The position numbers and the translations under genes were made by a program. This document shows, piece after piece, positions 44,706 to 53,828 of a stretch of DNA of 64,000 nucleotides. The stretch lies in contig NZ_JAFKLZ010000001.1 of NCBI RefSeq assembly GCF_017304615.1, forward strand, positions 1,386,570 to 1,450,569, written 5' to 3'. The notes below the pieces were generated by a model that saw nothing but the letters and a program-made list of their open reading frames with translations, had not been told where the DNA came from and did no database searches. Position 1 is the stretch's first letter. Each line of letters begins with the position of its first letter. The stretch comes from Sphingomonas sp. Its GTDB lineage: Bacteria > Pseudomonadota > Alphaproteobacteria > Sphingomonadales > Sphingomonadaceae.

Positions 44706-45917
44706 CTATTGCCCGAGCGCCGCTAGAATCAACGGCTGAAGCGCCTGCTCTATCGGCACCGATTTGGTATCGCCCTCACCCACAGCGATCCGTGTTGCGA
44801 TCAGCCCGTAATAGCCGTGCTTCCGATCAATCCACGGGAGCCAGCCGAACGCACCGGGCGCGGAGTTGACCTTCGCATCCGCACAGGTTGAGTCCCACGC
44901 GCTCTGTGGGCATTCGTTCCAGGATCCGGTCGCATATTGCCAATCCATCGATCCCACGCTCGACGGAATATAACCCCGCGCCAGGCCGACCGTTCGCGGC
45001 GCGAGAAAACCGTCCATATCCGAAATGAAGCCGCCCGCGAGGAACGCCTTAAGCAACTTGGCATAATCGTGCGCGCTCGATACCGCGCCGCCGGCCGCCC
45101 AGGTGTTGGCGTTCGCAGCATAAGTAGCGGTGCATGACTTGCCGGAGAGATGGAGCGCTGCGCTCAGCGAGGATTCGACGAACCGCGTGCAGTTCATCCC
45201 GAGCGGCGTGGTGACGTATTGAGCGAACAGGGCATCGAAGCTTTGGCCGCTGGTCGCTTCGGCAAGCGCTGCCGCGATCTGGATATGCTCGGGTCCGTAA
45301 GAAAAGGTGGTCCCCGGGTCGGTATCAAGACCCTTGTTGTAGATTGCCTGAGCACAATTTTGCAGCGTGTAGAGCGGGTTGTTCACACAGCTGACGTCAG
45401 TCGGCTTGGCGTTGAAACCGGAGGTGAGCGACAGGAGATATTGGAGCGTAACGGCGCTTCTTTTGTCGGCCGGGTCGCTCGTCCAGTAGGTCAGCCCAGG
45501 ATAGGCATGGTCGCCCAGCGACACCTTTCCGGCTTCGACCATGCGCATCAACAGCGTGCCCGTCAGCCATTTTGACGCCGAGGCGATGGGATAGGCTTGA
45601 TCCGAATTGAAATTGCCTTTGGTGATTTCGTGGATCGTGCCGTCCTTGGTGCCGATGATCAGTGCTCCATTGACGATAGCCGAGTTCTGAAAAGCGGCGT
45701 CAACGGCGCTAAAGTCCGGCGTGGCGGCGACCACCGGCGCAGCCTGCAGAGAGGCAGGAGCGAGCGTTGTCGCCGAACTCGGAACCGGCTCCGGGGCGTA
45801 GACCACGACGATCGGTGCCGAGGCGGCCCCGCCTGACGCCGCCGCATGGGCTGCCACGATTGCAAGAGTGCCGGCAGCGAACGCGGTGCCGGTAGCGTAC
45901 CAAGCCTTCCTTTTCAT
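44706..45917 (-). CDS. Secreted serine hydrolase, beta-lactamase/PBP-like
   Basis: 403 residues. Signal peptide then an Ala/Pro-rich linker (to about 70) and a penicillin-binding-protein-like domain. The SxxK nucleophile motif is in PIASASKWLTG; TTFSYGPEH could supply the YxN-like Tyr; the C-terminal core has GAFGWLPWIDRKHGYYG. Probably a periplasmic esterase or peptidase rather than a beta-lactamase. It follows the TonB receptor gene after 92 bp on the same strand, suggesting coupled uptake and processing of an imported compound. Shares the SASKW and FGxxPWID blocks with the lipoprotein at 56.0 kb. Confidence 0.82.
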   Translation of the reverse strand: MKRKAWYATGTAFAAGTLAIVAAHAAASGGAASAPIVVVYAPEPVPSSATTLAPASLQAAPVVAATPDFSAVDAAFQNSAIVNGALIIGTKDGTIHEITKGNFNSDQAYPIASASKWLTGTLLMRMVEAGKVSLGDHAYPGLTYWTSDPADKRSAVTLQYLLSLTSGFNAKPTDVSCVNNPLYTLQNCAQAIYNKGLDTDPGTTFSYGPEHIQIAAALAEATSGQSFDALFAQYVTTPLGMNCTRFVESSLSAALHLSGKSCTATYAANANTWAAGGAVSSAHDYAKLLKAFLAGGFISDMDGFLAPRTVGLARGYIPSSVGSMDWQYATGSWNECPQSAWDSTCADAKVNSAPGAFGWLPWIDRKHGYYGLIATRIAVGEGDTKSVPIEQALQPLILAALGQ

Positions 45918-46009
45918 CGACTTCTCCTCTCATGTCCTCGCGATGCGCGATCTTGGTTGCGTCACCGCCAATGCGGCTCCTGTTGATGTTGTGTTTTCCC
46001 TCCGCGCCG

Positions 46010-48241
46010 TTACCAGTGGAACCGCGCTTCAATGCCGATCACGCGCGGCGTGCTGTAACGGTTGATGGTGGTGTCGCGGGCGACGCGGTAGATTTGGTCA
46101 AACACGTTGTCGGCGAACAGCGATACCGTGACCGGCCCCTTTTCGATGCCCAGCCGCAGGTTCAGCAGGTCGAAGTCGTCGAGCTTGACCGAATTGACCT
46201 TGAGCTCCTGTACCCCGCCGAACTGGACCGAATAGAGCAGGTTGGCGACGATCGTGGTGCCGGCGATGAATCCATGCCGGAAATTGACGTTCACCGATGC
46301 GAGCCAATCAGGCACCTGCGGCAAGCGGAAGTCCTTGAACTTGCCGCTGGTGACCTTGCCGCCCTGCCACGATGCGCTCAGCGCGAAGCGGAACTGGCCG
46401 TTGGCGACCGGCAGAACGTTGCTCAGTTCCGCCTCCACGCCATAGGATCGCGCGTCGCCGGCGTTGGTTAGGAAAGAGGTCGCGGCGACCGGGCAGGCCG
46501 GATTGGTGACCGCGCAGCCATTATCGGTCTGGGCGATCAGATTCGAGAGGTCGGTATAATAGCCGGCCGCCGCGAAATAGAGGCCCTTGGCCGGAGCGCC
46601 GCGGATGCCGATCTCATAGCTGGTCGAATTCTCATTGCCATAGGCCGCCTGGATCGGTGTCGGCTGGCGCGGGTCGCCCAGATTGGTGTTGAAACCGCCG
46701 GCGCGATAGCTCGATCCGATCTTGGCATAAGTCAGAACCCCGCCGCCCAGCTTGTACGACAACGTGGCGTTGTACGAGACATTGTCCGGCTTGATCCGCA
46801 CATCGACCACTCGCGCCGCGCCGCCGAGCGGCACACCGGTGCCGAGATCGAACAGCCGGGCAGACAATGCCCGGTCATCCTTGGTGTAACGGACTTCGCC
46901 GGTGACGTTCAGCGTGTCGGTCAAATCGTAACCGAGCGATCCATAGGCGGCGTAGCTCTTGTAATCGAGGCTCGCCGGAGCGCGCGTGCCGATCGACGGA
47001 TTGGTGGGCGTGACGGTGCGCGTGGTCGACACCTGATAGTCGCTTTTCAGGATCAGCACGTCGCCACCGACCAGCCAAGTCAGCCGGTCGCCAAGCGCCT
47101 TGCCGGTCAGATGCAGGTCCTGGTTGAAGCTCTTGGTCGTGTCGATGACATGGGACGCTGCACCGGTATCGATATTGACGACGATGTCGCCACGCGCTCG
47201 CGCCGCGGCCAGATCGGCGGCGTCGATCCCGTCATTGTCCAAGTCATATTGCGAATTGCGGACGCGGTAGCTTGTCGTCGAACTCAGCGTCGCGCCGCCC
47301 AGATCGAGTGTCGCCAGCGCCTGATAGGTATCGACGTCCTGCGTCGCCCGTGGGCGGGTATTCCATGTGTAGCGAAATTTGTCCTGAACGAAGCCGCCCG
47401 GGAAGCCCGGCGTTCCGCGCGCGATCGCGATCTGATAGAATACGTCAGGCGTCGTCAGGTCCTGGGTCTCGGCGAGCAGAACGAGATCGAGTGGCCCGGT
47501 CTTGAACCGGATCTGGCCGCGCACGCCATATCCCTTTTGCCGGTCGAAATAGACGTCGTTGTCGGGGTTGTAGAAAAATCCCTTGTCCTGGCTGATGCCG
47601 TCACCGCTGACCCGGATCGCAATATCGTCGGTCAGCTTCAGGTTGACCGCGCCCTGAGCTTGCTTGCCCTCGGTCTCGAAATCGTAGCGCAGGTTGACGA
47701 AGCCGCTATTCTCGAACTCGGGCCGTGCCGAGATAATGTTGATGGCGCCGCCCACGGCGTTGCGGCCGTAGAGCGCGCCTTGCGTGCCGCGCAGCACTTC
47801 GACCCGCCCAATGTCGAGCAAGTCGAGTCGCGTGTAGTTGCGTCCGCCGATCCCGCCGCCGCCGATATAGGCGCCGTCCCGATACAGCCCGACGGAGGGA
47901 TCGCCGTTGGTGGCACGCGCGGTCGACGAGGCGCGGATCGAGATTTCCGACGTGATCGTCGAATTGAGATTATTGAACCGCACGCTGGGCTGATCGGCGA
48001 GCAGTTCGCGCACATCGGTGGCGCCGCCGCGATCGTTCAGGCTCGTCGCATCTATGACTGACACCGCGGTCGGAATGTCCGATAATTTCTCGTCACGCCG
48101 CCGCGCGGTGACGACGATATCGCCCTGGCTTTCGCTCGCAGACGGAGACGCCGTCGCGGCCTCCTGCGCGACCGCCATCTGCGGCGCTGCCGCCATCGCG
48201 GCCAGGCCAGACGACAACAATAGAACTGCCCGCACCTTCAT
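46010..48241 (-). CDS. TonB-dependent receptor
   Basis: 743 residues. Signal peptide ending MAVAQ, TonB-box/plug region starting GDIVVTARRRDEKLSDIP (Cirin/FecA-like plug 45-170), then a 22-strand barrel ending GIEARFHW with C-terminal Trp. It takes up a ligand too large or scarce for porins, energized by TonB. The start at 48241 gives the signal peptide; an upstream open frame covers the promoter. The ATTATCGATAAT palindrome lies 26 bp before the ATG, so repression by the nearby GntR regulator is likely. Confidence 0.93.
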   Translation of the reverse strand: MKVRAVLLLSSGLAAMAAAPQMAVAQEAATASPSASESQGDIVVTARRRDEKLSDIPTAVSVIDATSLNDRGGATDVRELLADQPSVRFNNLNSTITSEISIRASSTARATNGDPSVGLYRDGAYIGGGGIGGRNYTRLDLLDIGRVEVLRGTQGALYGRNAVGGAINIISARPEFENSGFVNLRYDFETEGKQAQGAVNLKLTDDIAIRVSGDGISQDKGFFYNPDNDVYFDRQKGYGVRGQIRFKTGPLDLVLLAETQDLTTPDVFYQIAIARGTPGFPGGFVQDKFRYTWNTRPRATQDVDTYQALATLDLGGATLSSTTSYRVRNSQYDLDNDGIDAADLAAARARGDIVVNIDTGAASHVIDTTKSFNQDLHLTGKALGDRLTWLVGGDVLILKSDYQVSTTRTVTPTNPSIGTRAPASLDYKSYAAYGSLGYDLTDTLNVTGEVRYTKDDRALSARLFDLGTGVPLGGAARVVDVRIKPDNVSYNATLSYKLGGGVLTYAKIGSSYRAGGFNTNLGDPRQPTPIQAAYGNENSTSYEIGIRGAPAKGLYFAAAGYYTDLSNLIAQTDNGCAVTNPACPVAATSFLTNAGDARSYGVEAELSNVLPVANGQFRFALSASWQGGKVTSGKFKDFRLPQVPDWLASVNVNFRHGFIAGTTIVANLLYSVQFGGVQELKVNSVKLDDFDLLNLRLGIEKGPVTVSLFADNVFDQIYRVARDTTINRYSTPRVIGIEARFHW

Positions 48242-48266
48242 CCCATCCTCCCATCCGAACTGCGCC

Positions 48267-48282
48267 GAATTATCGATAATTC
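48267..48282. promoter_or_regulatory. GAATTATCGATAATTC operator upstream of the receptor
   Basis: A perfect 16-bp palindrome 26 bp before the receptor start. Its 12-bp core ATTATCGATAAT recurs between gntR and the second serine hydrolase. GntR/FCD repressors bind dyads of this size, and gntR is two genes away. Confidence 0.75.
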
Positions 48283-48378
48283 TAGGCGCAGAGATAGGGG
48301 GGCTGTCAATGGAAATGCTGTAGGGGTGCGTATTTTGGAGCTTGGGCGAGATAGCGGAAGAGAAAATATCCCCTACTA

Positions 48379-49680
48379 TCAGCCCATTACTTCGGAGATT
48401 AGTTGCTTGCAGCCTTGGATCGCGCGCGCGGCCAGTGGCGCGCTGACGCAACGGGCATCGTCTTCCGCGACATGGTGGAACCGATGTGCGCCAAAGATAC
48501 CGGCGACCTTCGGGTAGCCTGCGGCCAGGATATTGGTCAGTTCCCCCGCCGATCCCTGCCCGGTCGGATAGGCCATTTCGAGCCCCGACTGTCCGGCGAA
48601 GGCGCGCCGTGCCGGTTCCACGAGCGCCGGGCTCGTCATCAGAAAGCGTTGGGTATCCGCGCTCGGTAATGGCAACATCAGCCCGCCGCCCAGTTCCTGC
48701 CAGTCGCGCGCCGCGACATTGGCACCCAGGTGCAACCAGAAGGCAGTGGCAGCGGGCGGTGGCGCCGCGTCATCGAGCGACTTCTCGGCGCCCAGATACT
48801 CATATTCATGGCCGCTGTTACACAGCACCGCGATGTCATGATCCTTGAGCGCTCGCGGCGCCCAGCGCGCCAATGCCAGCCAGACGGCCAGGCCTGATCC
48901 GCGCTCGCCGGCACAGGTGAACCAGCCCGACCGCGGCGTCGACAGTACGATCCAGCGGCCCTTGCTGCGGTCGACCTTCCCGATCAGATTATAGGCCGGC
49001 CGCCGGCCGCCCTGCCCGAGGACATGCAAGGTCGCCTGCTCGCCCTTGGCTGCCGCGATCAGGAATGGCGCTGCCTTGTCGGGCGCGAGCACCGCCACGG
49101 GTTTGTCGAACATCGATTTGTTGCCATCGGCATTGAGCGCTATTGCCTTGCGCGTGGGACCGTTGGTGATCAGCACCGCCGCGACCGCCCCACCGGCAAG
49201 CGCGACGCGAACCGTGTCGGCGATCGGCTTGGCCAGCGCGGTCGACCAGCGGTTATAAGGCAGGTCGATCAACGCGATTGCGCCCGCCAGCTTGTCGGTC
49301 TCACCCGCCACCGGATCGACGCGCACCAGCCGTCCGGTGACGCCATCCCGGCCGGTCGGCACCACGATCGCCTGCGGCATGACCGGCGCCGTCGTGCTAC
49401 CCGTAGAAATCTCCGCCCGCTCAATGTCGAAGAATGGCGCTTCGAATGCCTGGCGCTCGGTCCTGTAGCCTGATCGAGCCAATTCGCTGTCGAGCCATGC
49501 CCCGCATGCGGCGTCGCCAGGCCCACCCGACGCCTTCACGCCGAAGCCGATATAGCGTTCGAGGTCGGCTGCTACGCTGCCAGCGTCCGTCGCATCTTGA
49601 GCGCCCATCGCGGCGGCCGCCCCCGAACTCATCAACAGGCCGGATACTGCAAGCACCTCACGCCGATTGGCTCCCGTCAT
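48379..49680 (-). CDS. M28-family peptidase-like protein, Tat-type signal, altered metal site
   Basis: 433 residues. N-terminal RREVLAVSGLLMSSG resembles a Tat signal. A PA-like inserted domain (about 100-225) and an aminopeptidase-like core follow. Where M28 enzymes have a His-x-Asp zinc pair and GADDNxSG, this protein has STPRSGW and CAGERGSG (247-262), and GHEYEYLGAEK stands for the usual GEEEGLLGS; HHVAEDD near the end matches the last ligand loop. So the fold is M28-like but several metal ligands look replaced. Its ATG overlaps the end of gntR by 23 bp. Confidence 0.72.
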   Translation of the reverse strand: MTGANRREVLAVSGLLMSSGAAAAMGAQDATDAGSVAADLERYIGFGVKASGGPGDAACGAWLDSELARSGYRTERQAFEAPFFDIERAEISTGSTTAPVMPQAIVVPTGRDGVTGRLVRVDPVAGETDKLAGAIALIDLPYNRWSTALAKPIADTVRVALAGGAVAAVLITNGPTRKAIALNADGNKSMFDKPVAVLAPDKAAPFLIAAAKGEQATLHVLGQGGRRPAYNLIGKVDRSKGRWIVLSTPRSGWFTCAGERGSGLAVWLALARWAPRALKDHDIAVLCNSGHEYEYLGAEKSLDDAAPPPAATAFWLHLGANVAARDWQELGGGLMLPLPSADTQRFLMTSPALVEPARRAFAGQSGLEMAYPTGQGSAGELTNILAAGYPKVAGIFGAHRFHHVAEDDARCVSAPLAARAIQGCKQLISEVMG

Positions 49681-50416
49681 TTCTTTTGCTCCTTGTGCGC
49701 CGCCGTGGCGTCGCTCGTGCGCGCGACGCGGCAAGATACTCCTCCAGTGGCTCGGCGAAGCGCTCCTGCAGGTACCCAAGCAATGCTCTCGCTGCGCTGT
49801 CGGCGGCGTCGGGTTCGCGCGCGACGATATGGCGGCACAGGATTTCGTAGAGCTCCGCCGAGCGGATTCCCGCCTCGATACTGAAAAAATCAGCCGAAAT
49901 GACTCGATGCTGCCAACTGGCGAAGACAGCGATGCGATTGAGCACATCGGTCGCCAAGTGGCCGCCGCACCGCCGCGCGATGAATGCGCCGACGCGATTC
50001 GACGACGCGAGATGTTCGAACGTGTTCTTGGTGCGATGGACCAGCGCCTTGTAGCCCTCCAGTCGCACCATCAGTTCCTTGCTGTCGGCGTCCGACATGG
50101 CGAGCGCGGCAAGTCGGCAGACGACGCCGAAATTGGCTTTCCACAGCTCGAATATTTCGGTCACCGCGTGCCGGTCGACCTCGATCACATGCGCGCCGCG
50201 CCACGGCACCACCTGGATCAATCCGATATGCGCGACATGACGGAACGCCTCGCGCACCGGAGCGTGGCTGACGCCAAACCGCTGCGCGATTTCGCGTTCG
50301 CGGATCCACGATCCCGGCTCGATACGCCATTCCACGATGTCCGCGATCAAGGCATCGGCGATCACACGATCTTGGGTCGGCGCATCGGGTTCGGGTTGCG
50401 ACATGGTTTCCGTCAT
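49658..50416 (-). CDS. GntR-family regulator with FCD domain
   Basis: 252 residues. Winged-helix domain (about 18-85) with EREIAQRFGVSHAPVREAFRHV; the helical FCD effector domain follows (100-225) with the metal-binding His positions expected of FadR-type regulators. Usually a repressor released by a small organic acid or peptide-like ligand. It is divergent from the serine hydrolase at 50504 and overlaps the M28-like gene, placing it as the local regulator of this uptake/hydrolysis locus. Confidence 0.9.
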   Translation of the reverse strand: MTETMSQPEPDAPTQDRVIADALIADIVEWRIEPGSWIREREIAQRFGVSHAPVREAFRHVAHIGLIQVVPWRGAHVIEVDRHAVTEIFELWKANFGVVCRLAALAMSDADSKELMVRLEGYKALVHRTKNTFEHLASSNRVGAFIARRCGGHLATDVLNRIAVFASWQHRVISADFFSIEAGIRSAELYEILCRHIVAREPDAADSAARALLGYLQERFAEPLEEYLAASRARATPRRRTRSKRNDGSQSA

Positions 50417-50474
50417 AGTGTGGCTATACTAGCGTGGAACTTCGCGGCTAGCGCGGCAAGCCCCTGATGTGCCA

Positions 50475-50488
50475 TATTATCGATAATA
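50475..50488. promoter_or_regulatory. TATTATCGATAATA operator between gntR and serine hydrolase
   Basis: 14-bp perfect palindrome sharing the core ATTATCGATAAT with the site before the TonB receptor. It sits 16 bp before the hydrolase start and 59 bp before the gntR start, well placed for divergent control and autoregulation. Confidence 0.75.
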
Positions 50489-50503
50489 ATTGCTGGAGAG
50501 TCG

Positions 50504-51523
50504 ATGATGCGCTGGACGCTTGCCCTTACCGCCGCGATCACCCTGCCCGTTGCGGCCCACGCGAAAGTGACACCGGCGCAATGTGCTGAAGCTATCGCTT
50601 ATTCGGACGCTCACCATGGCCGCTCCGTGCTGGTGCTCGATTCGGGCAAGCCGGTATGCGAGCAATACACATCCAGTGACGCGGCGACCGCCAACGAATT
50701 ATGGTCGGGAACCAAGAGCTTTGTCGGGATCATGGCCGCCGCCGCGGTGCAGGACAAATTGCTGACTCTCGACGAGCGTGCCGCCGACACCATCACCGAA
50801 TGGAGGAGCGACCCCCGCAAATCGACCATCACGCTCCGGCAATTGCTGTCGATGGCGAGCGGTCAGGCCGGCACGATTGGCAGGCCACCGACCTATGCGG
50901 ATGCGGTCGCCGCACCGCTATCGGCCGATCCCGGCACGAAGTTCCAATACGGTCCGACGCCGATGCAGATATTCGGCGAGATCATGCGCCGTAAGCTGGC
51001 CGCCAAAGGCGTGGATCCAAACCCGCTCACCTATCTGAAGCGCCGTGTGCTCGACCCGATCGGTATGACGATCGGCAGTTGGCGAAGCGGCCCCGACGGC
51101 AATCCGCTGATGCCGCAAGGGGCGGTCCTGACCGCGCGTGAGTGGGCGAAGGTCGGCGAATTCGTCCGCGCCGGCGGAAAGACCGGCGGCAAGCAGATCG
51201 TCGACCCGGCTACCCTCGCCGCGCTTTTCGAGCCAAGCGCGCTCAATCCGACTTACGGTCTGACCTGGTGGCTGCCGCATCCCAGTGCCAGCCCCGATCC
51301 GGTTACCGCGTCGACCGACATCGGACGGCGGGCCGCCGAGTTGCCCAAGGATCTGGTGGTCGCGGCGGGCGCCGGCGACCAGCGTCTCTACGTCATTCCG
51401 TCGCTGGGGCTGACCATCGTGCGACAGGCGAAACTCGATATAGTGGCAGCGATGCGCGGTGAGAAATCGGGCTGGTCGGATGCCGATTTCCTCGAGCGGT
51501 TGCTGGGACCCGGCAGTCGCTGA
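50504..51523 (+). CDS. Secreted serine hydrolase (class C beta-lactamase-like fold)
   Basis: 339 residues. Signal peptide ending AHAK. SxxK nucleophile motif in WSGTKSFVG, a YGP element (FQYGPTPMQ) near the second-motif position, and a C-terminal GAGDQRLYVIPSLGL where HTG/KTG-type motif 3 normally lies. Likely an esterase or 6-aminohexanoate-dimer-hydrolase-like enzyme acting in the periplasm. GGAGAG precedes the ATG; the shared operator lies in its promoter. Confidence 0.85.
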   Translation: MMRWTLALTAAITLPVAAHAKVTPAQCAEAIAYSDAHHGRSVLVLDSGKPVCEQYTSSDAATANELWSGTKSFVGIMAAAAVQDKLLTLDERAADTITEWRSDPRKSTITLRQLLSMASGQAGTIGRPPTYADAVAAPLSADPGTKFQYGPTPMQIFGEIMRRKLAAKGVDPNPLTYLKRRVLDPIGMTIGSWRSGPDGNPLMPQGAVLTAREWAKVGEFVRAGGKTGGKQIVDPATLAALFEPSALNPTYGLTWWLPHPSASPDPVTASTDIGRRAAELPKDLVVAAGAGDQRLYVIPSLGLTIVRQAKLDIVAAMRGEKSGWSDADFLERLLGPGSR

Positions 51524-51554
51524 CCGAGCTATCTTCGCATGGCTTCCGAGACAT

Positions 51555-52940
51555 CTAGTCAGATACGGCTGGCGCCGGGCCTTGCTCCTCGGCGGCACCG
51601 ATGGGCAACCAGAAGCTGGCGACAAAGCCGCCCGTGGCGCGATTGGCGAACACGATTTCCCCGCCCTGCCCGGTTACCAGGGCACGGACGATCGCCAGAC
51701 CAAGCCCGGCGCCACCGGTTGTGCGATCGCGAGACGGGTCGAGCCTTCTGAACGGCTGGCCCAGCTGGCTGATCTGGTCGGGAGCGACGCCGGGGCCATC
51801 GTCTTCCACGTCCACCCGCCAGCGTTCGCCTTCCTTGCGCAAGCTCAGCATGACCGAATCGGCGTGACGCAGGGCATTATCGATCAGATTGTCGAGGATC
51901 CGGCGCACCGCGACCGGCGTCGCCACGATCGGAGCGGCGTCGACCGCCGCTGAAAACGACACACGTCTGCCGATCTCGCAATGAATTTCGGTCACACGTC
52001 GCAGTTCGCCTGCCAGGTCGATGGCACGCGAAATTTCCGCAGCGTTAGCTTCGGCCCGCGCGAGCAGCAACGTATCGTCGAGCAGGGCTGCCATCTCGTC
52101 GAGATCGCGCGCAGCGCGGGCACGTTGCCCCCGGTCGTCGATGAATTCGCTGCGTAGCCGCACACGAGTGATATAGGTTCGCATATCGTGAGCGATCGCT
52201 GCCAGCACACGCGTGCGCTCGGCCATCAGTTCGGCAATCCTTCCCTTCATCTCGTTATAGGCTTCGGCCAGATCGCGCAGTTCGCGCGAACCCGATACCG
52301 CGAGGTCGGGCGAATCCGGTTCTCCTCGAAAGGTGCGGATATCCCGGGCCAGCCGGGCCAGTGGCTGTGTGGTCGCGCGCACCGCAAGCGCCAGCGCGAC
52401 GAGTGCGACGAGCCCCCCGAAGCCGAGCAGCGCGGCGCGCTGACGTAACAGCGTTCGAACCGGCTCGGACGGCTGGCTCTCGATCGTCAGCATCGACGGA
52501 CGGTCACCGGCTAGCGCGATATGCAGCGCCAACGGATCGCCGCTCCACCATCCCGGCCAAGGGTTGATCAGCGTGATCGCAGGCAGCCGCGCGACTTGCC
52601 CAGTCACGGATAAGCGCCGCCCTGGCATGGCAAGGCTGTAAATACGCCCGATGTCCATGCCCTGCACGCTTTCCACCGTCGGCGGCAAGGGTCCATCATC
52701 CACCGCCGCGTGGTAGAGCGCCCCGTCGAACGCTGCGACGGTTGCTGCACGCCGGGCGGGTGGTGCGGCTTCGATCAGCTCGACCATCGCCCGTATCTGG
52801 ATGCCGTCAGGCAAGCCAAGACTTCCGCCCTGTTGAGGTCGCCCGGACAGACTGGCGAGCGCGAACACGGCAAACTGCATCAAGACGAATCCTGCGACGA
52901 GAACGAGGGTGATCCGAAAGGCCAGCGTGCCGCGCTGCAC
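51555..52940 (-). CDS. Membrane sensor histidine kinase
   Basis: 461 residues. Helix 1 (ITLVLVAGFVLMQFAVFAL), a periplasmic sensor (about 30-165), helix 2 (GLVALVALALAV), a HAMP linker (PLARLARDIRTF), HisKA with IAHDMRTYITRVRLR and HATPase_c with DDGPGVAPDQI and GAGLGLAIVRALV. The H box reads AHDMRT rather than the usual SHELRT, as in EnvZ/RstB-like kinases. GTG at 52940 follows GGGGG; a TTG 11 codons earlier overlaps the regulator. Pairs with the response regulator directly upstream. Confidence 0.92.
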   Translation of the reverse strand: MQRGTLAFRITLVLVAGFVLMQFAVFALASLSGRPQQGGSLGLPDGIQIRAMVELIEAAPPARRAATVAAFDGALYHAAVDDGPLPPTVESVQGMDIGRIYSLAMPGRRLSVTGQVARLPAITLINPWPGWWSGDPLALHIALAGDRPSMLTIESQPSEPVRTLLRQRAALLGFGGLVALVALALAVRATTQPLARLARDIRTFRGEPDSPDLAVSGSRELRDLAEAYNEMKGRIAELMAERTRVLAAIAHDMRTYITRVRLRSEFIDDRGQRARAARDLDEMAALLDDTLLLARAEANAAEISRAIDLAGELRRVTEIHCEIGRRVSFSAAVDAAPIVATPVAVRRILDNLIDNALRHADSVMLSLRKEGERWRVDVEDDGPGVAPDQISQLGQPFRRLDPSRDRTTGGAGLGLAIVRALVTGQGGEIVFANRATGGFVASFWLPIGAAEEQGPAPAVSD

Positions 52941-52942
52941 CG

Positions 52943-53668
52943 CTACCCCCGTTCGACCGTGGCGGCGAGGCAATAGCCACCGCCGCGGATCGTCTTGACG
53001 ATGCCGTCCCCCGCCAGATGCGCGGCCAGCTTGCGTCGCAGCTTGCCCACCTGCACGTCGATTGCGCGGTCGAAGGGGTGGGCATCGCGTCCGCGCGTCC
53101 AGTCAAGCAACTGATCGCGCGACAATACCCGGCGCGGATGGCGAATGAACGCCACCAACAGATCGAACTCGCCGCCGGTCAGGTCCACCTCCCTTGCGTC
53201 GGGGTCGGTCAGCGTGCGCGTCGCGAGATCGATCGTAAAGCCGGCAAAGTGCCAGCGCTCCGCCGCCGGGACGGGCACGACGCGGTGCTGGTCGCGCGTG
53301 CGACGCAGGATCGCGCGCACCCGGGCGACCAGTTCGCGAGGGTTGAACGGTTTGGCAAGATAGTCGTCCGCACCGATCTCCAGCCCGACGATACGATCGA
53401 CATCATCGCCGCGCGCTGTGACCATCAGCACCGGCACCTCGCCCTCGGCTCTCAATCGGCGACAGATCGACAGCCCGTCCTCGCCCGGCAGCATCAGGTC
53501 GAGCACCGCCATATCGATGCGCCGCCGCGCGCGCAGTCGGTCGAACGCCTCGCCAGTCGGGCACAGTTCAGCCTCGAACCCCTCGCGGCGCAACAGGCCG
53601 GCGACCAGCGGTCCGATCTCGGGATCGTCTTCTATCACCGCGATGACGGTCTCGCTGTCCATATGCAT
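52943..53668 (-). CDS. OmpR-family response regulator
   Basis: 241 residues. Receiver: EDD, phospho-Asp in VLDLMLPGEDG, Lys in YLAKPFNPREL. Winged-helix output domain (140-238) with IDVQVGKLRRKL and IRGGGYCLA. Two adjacent starts (ATG 53668 or third-codon ATG). Upstream, two ACATTT elements 10 bp apart could be its own binding site, shared with the divergent secreted protein. Confidence 0.94.
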   Translation of the reverse strand: MHMDSETVIAVIEDDPEIGPLVAGLLRREGFEAELCPTGEAFDRLRARRRIDMAVLDLMLPGEDGLSICRRLRAEGEVPVLMVTARGDDVDRIVGLEIGADDYLAKPFNPRELVARVRAILRRTRDQHRVVPVPAAERWHFAGFTIDLATRTLTDPDAREVDLTGGEFDLLVAFIRHPRRVLSRDQLLDWTRGRDAHPFDRAIDVQVGKLRRKLAAHLAGDGIVKTIRGGGYCLAATVERG

Positions 53669-53720
53669 CTACCATGCGCGGACGTCCGCTACGGCAGCAA
53701 GCAACGCAGTGCGTGCGCTT

Positions 53721-53736
53721 ACATTTCTTCACATTT
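53721..53736. promoter_or_regulatory. ACATTT direct repeat, 10-bp spacing
   Basis: ACATTT-CTTC-ACATTT lies in the 160-bp gap between the response regulator and the divergent secreted Gly/Thr-rich gene. Direct repeats one helical turn apart are the usual binding pattern of OmpR-family regulators, so this is a candidate site for the adjacent regulator. Confidence 0.55.
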
Positions 53737-53828
53737 GGTCATGGCCCGCACGCACGCGGCTTACCTCTACTGTCCAGATTGCACGACGTCGGACAGCCCC
53801 CGTTCGGCGCAGACATACGGAGTAGATC

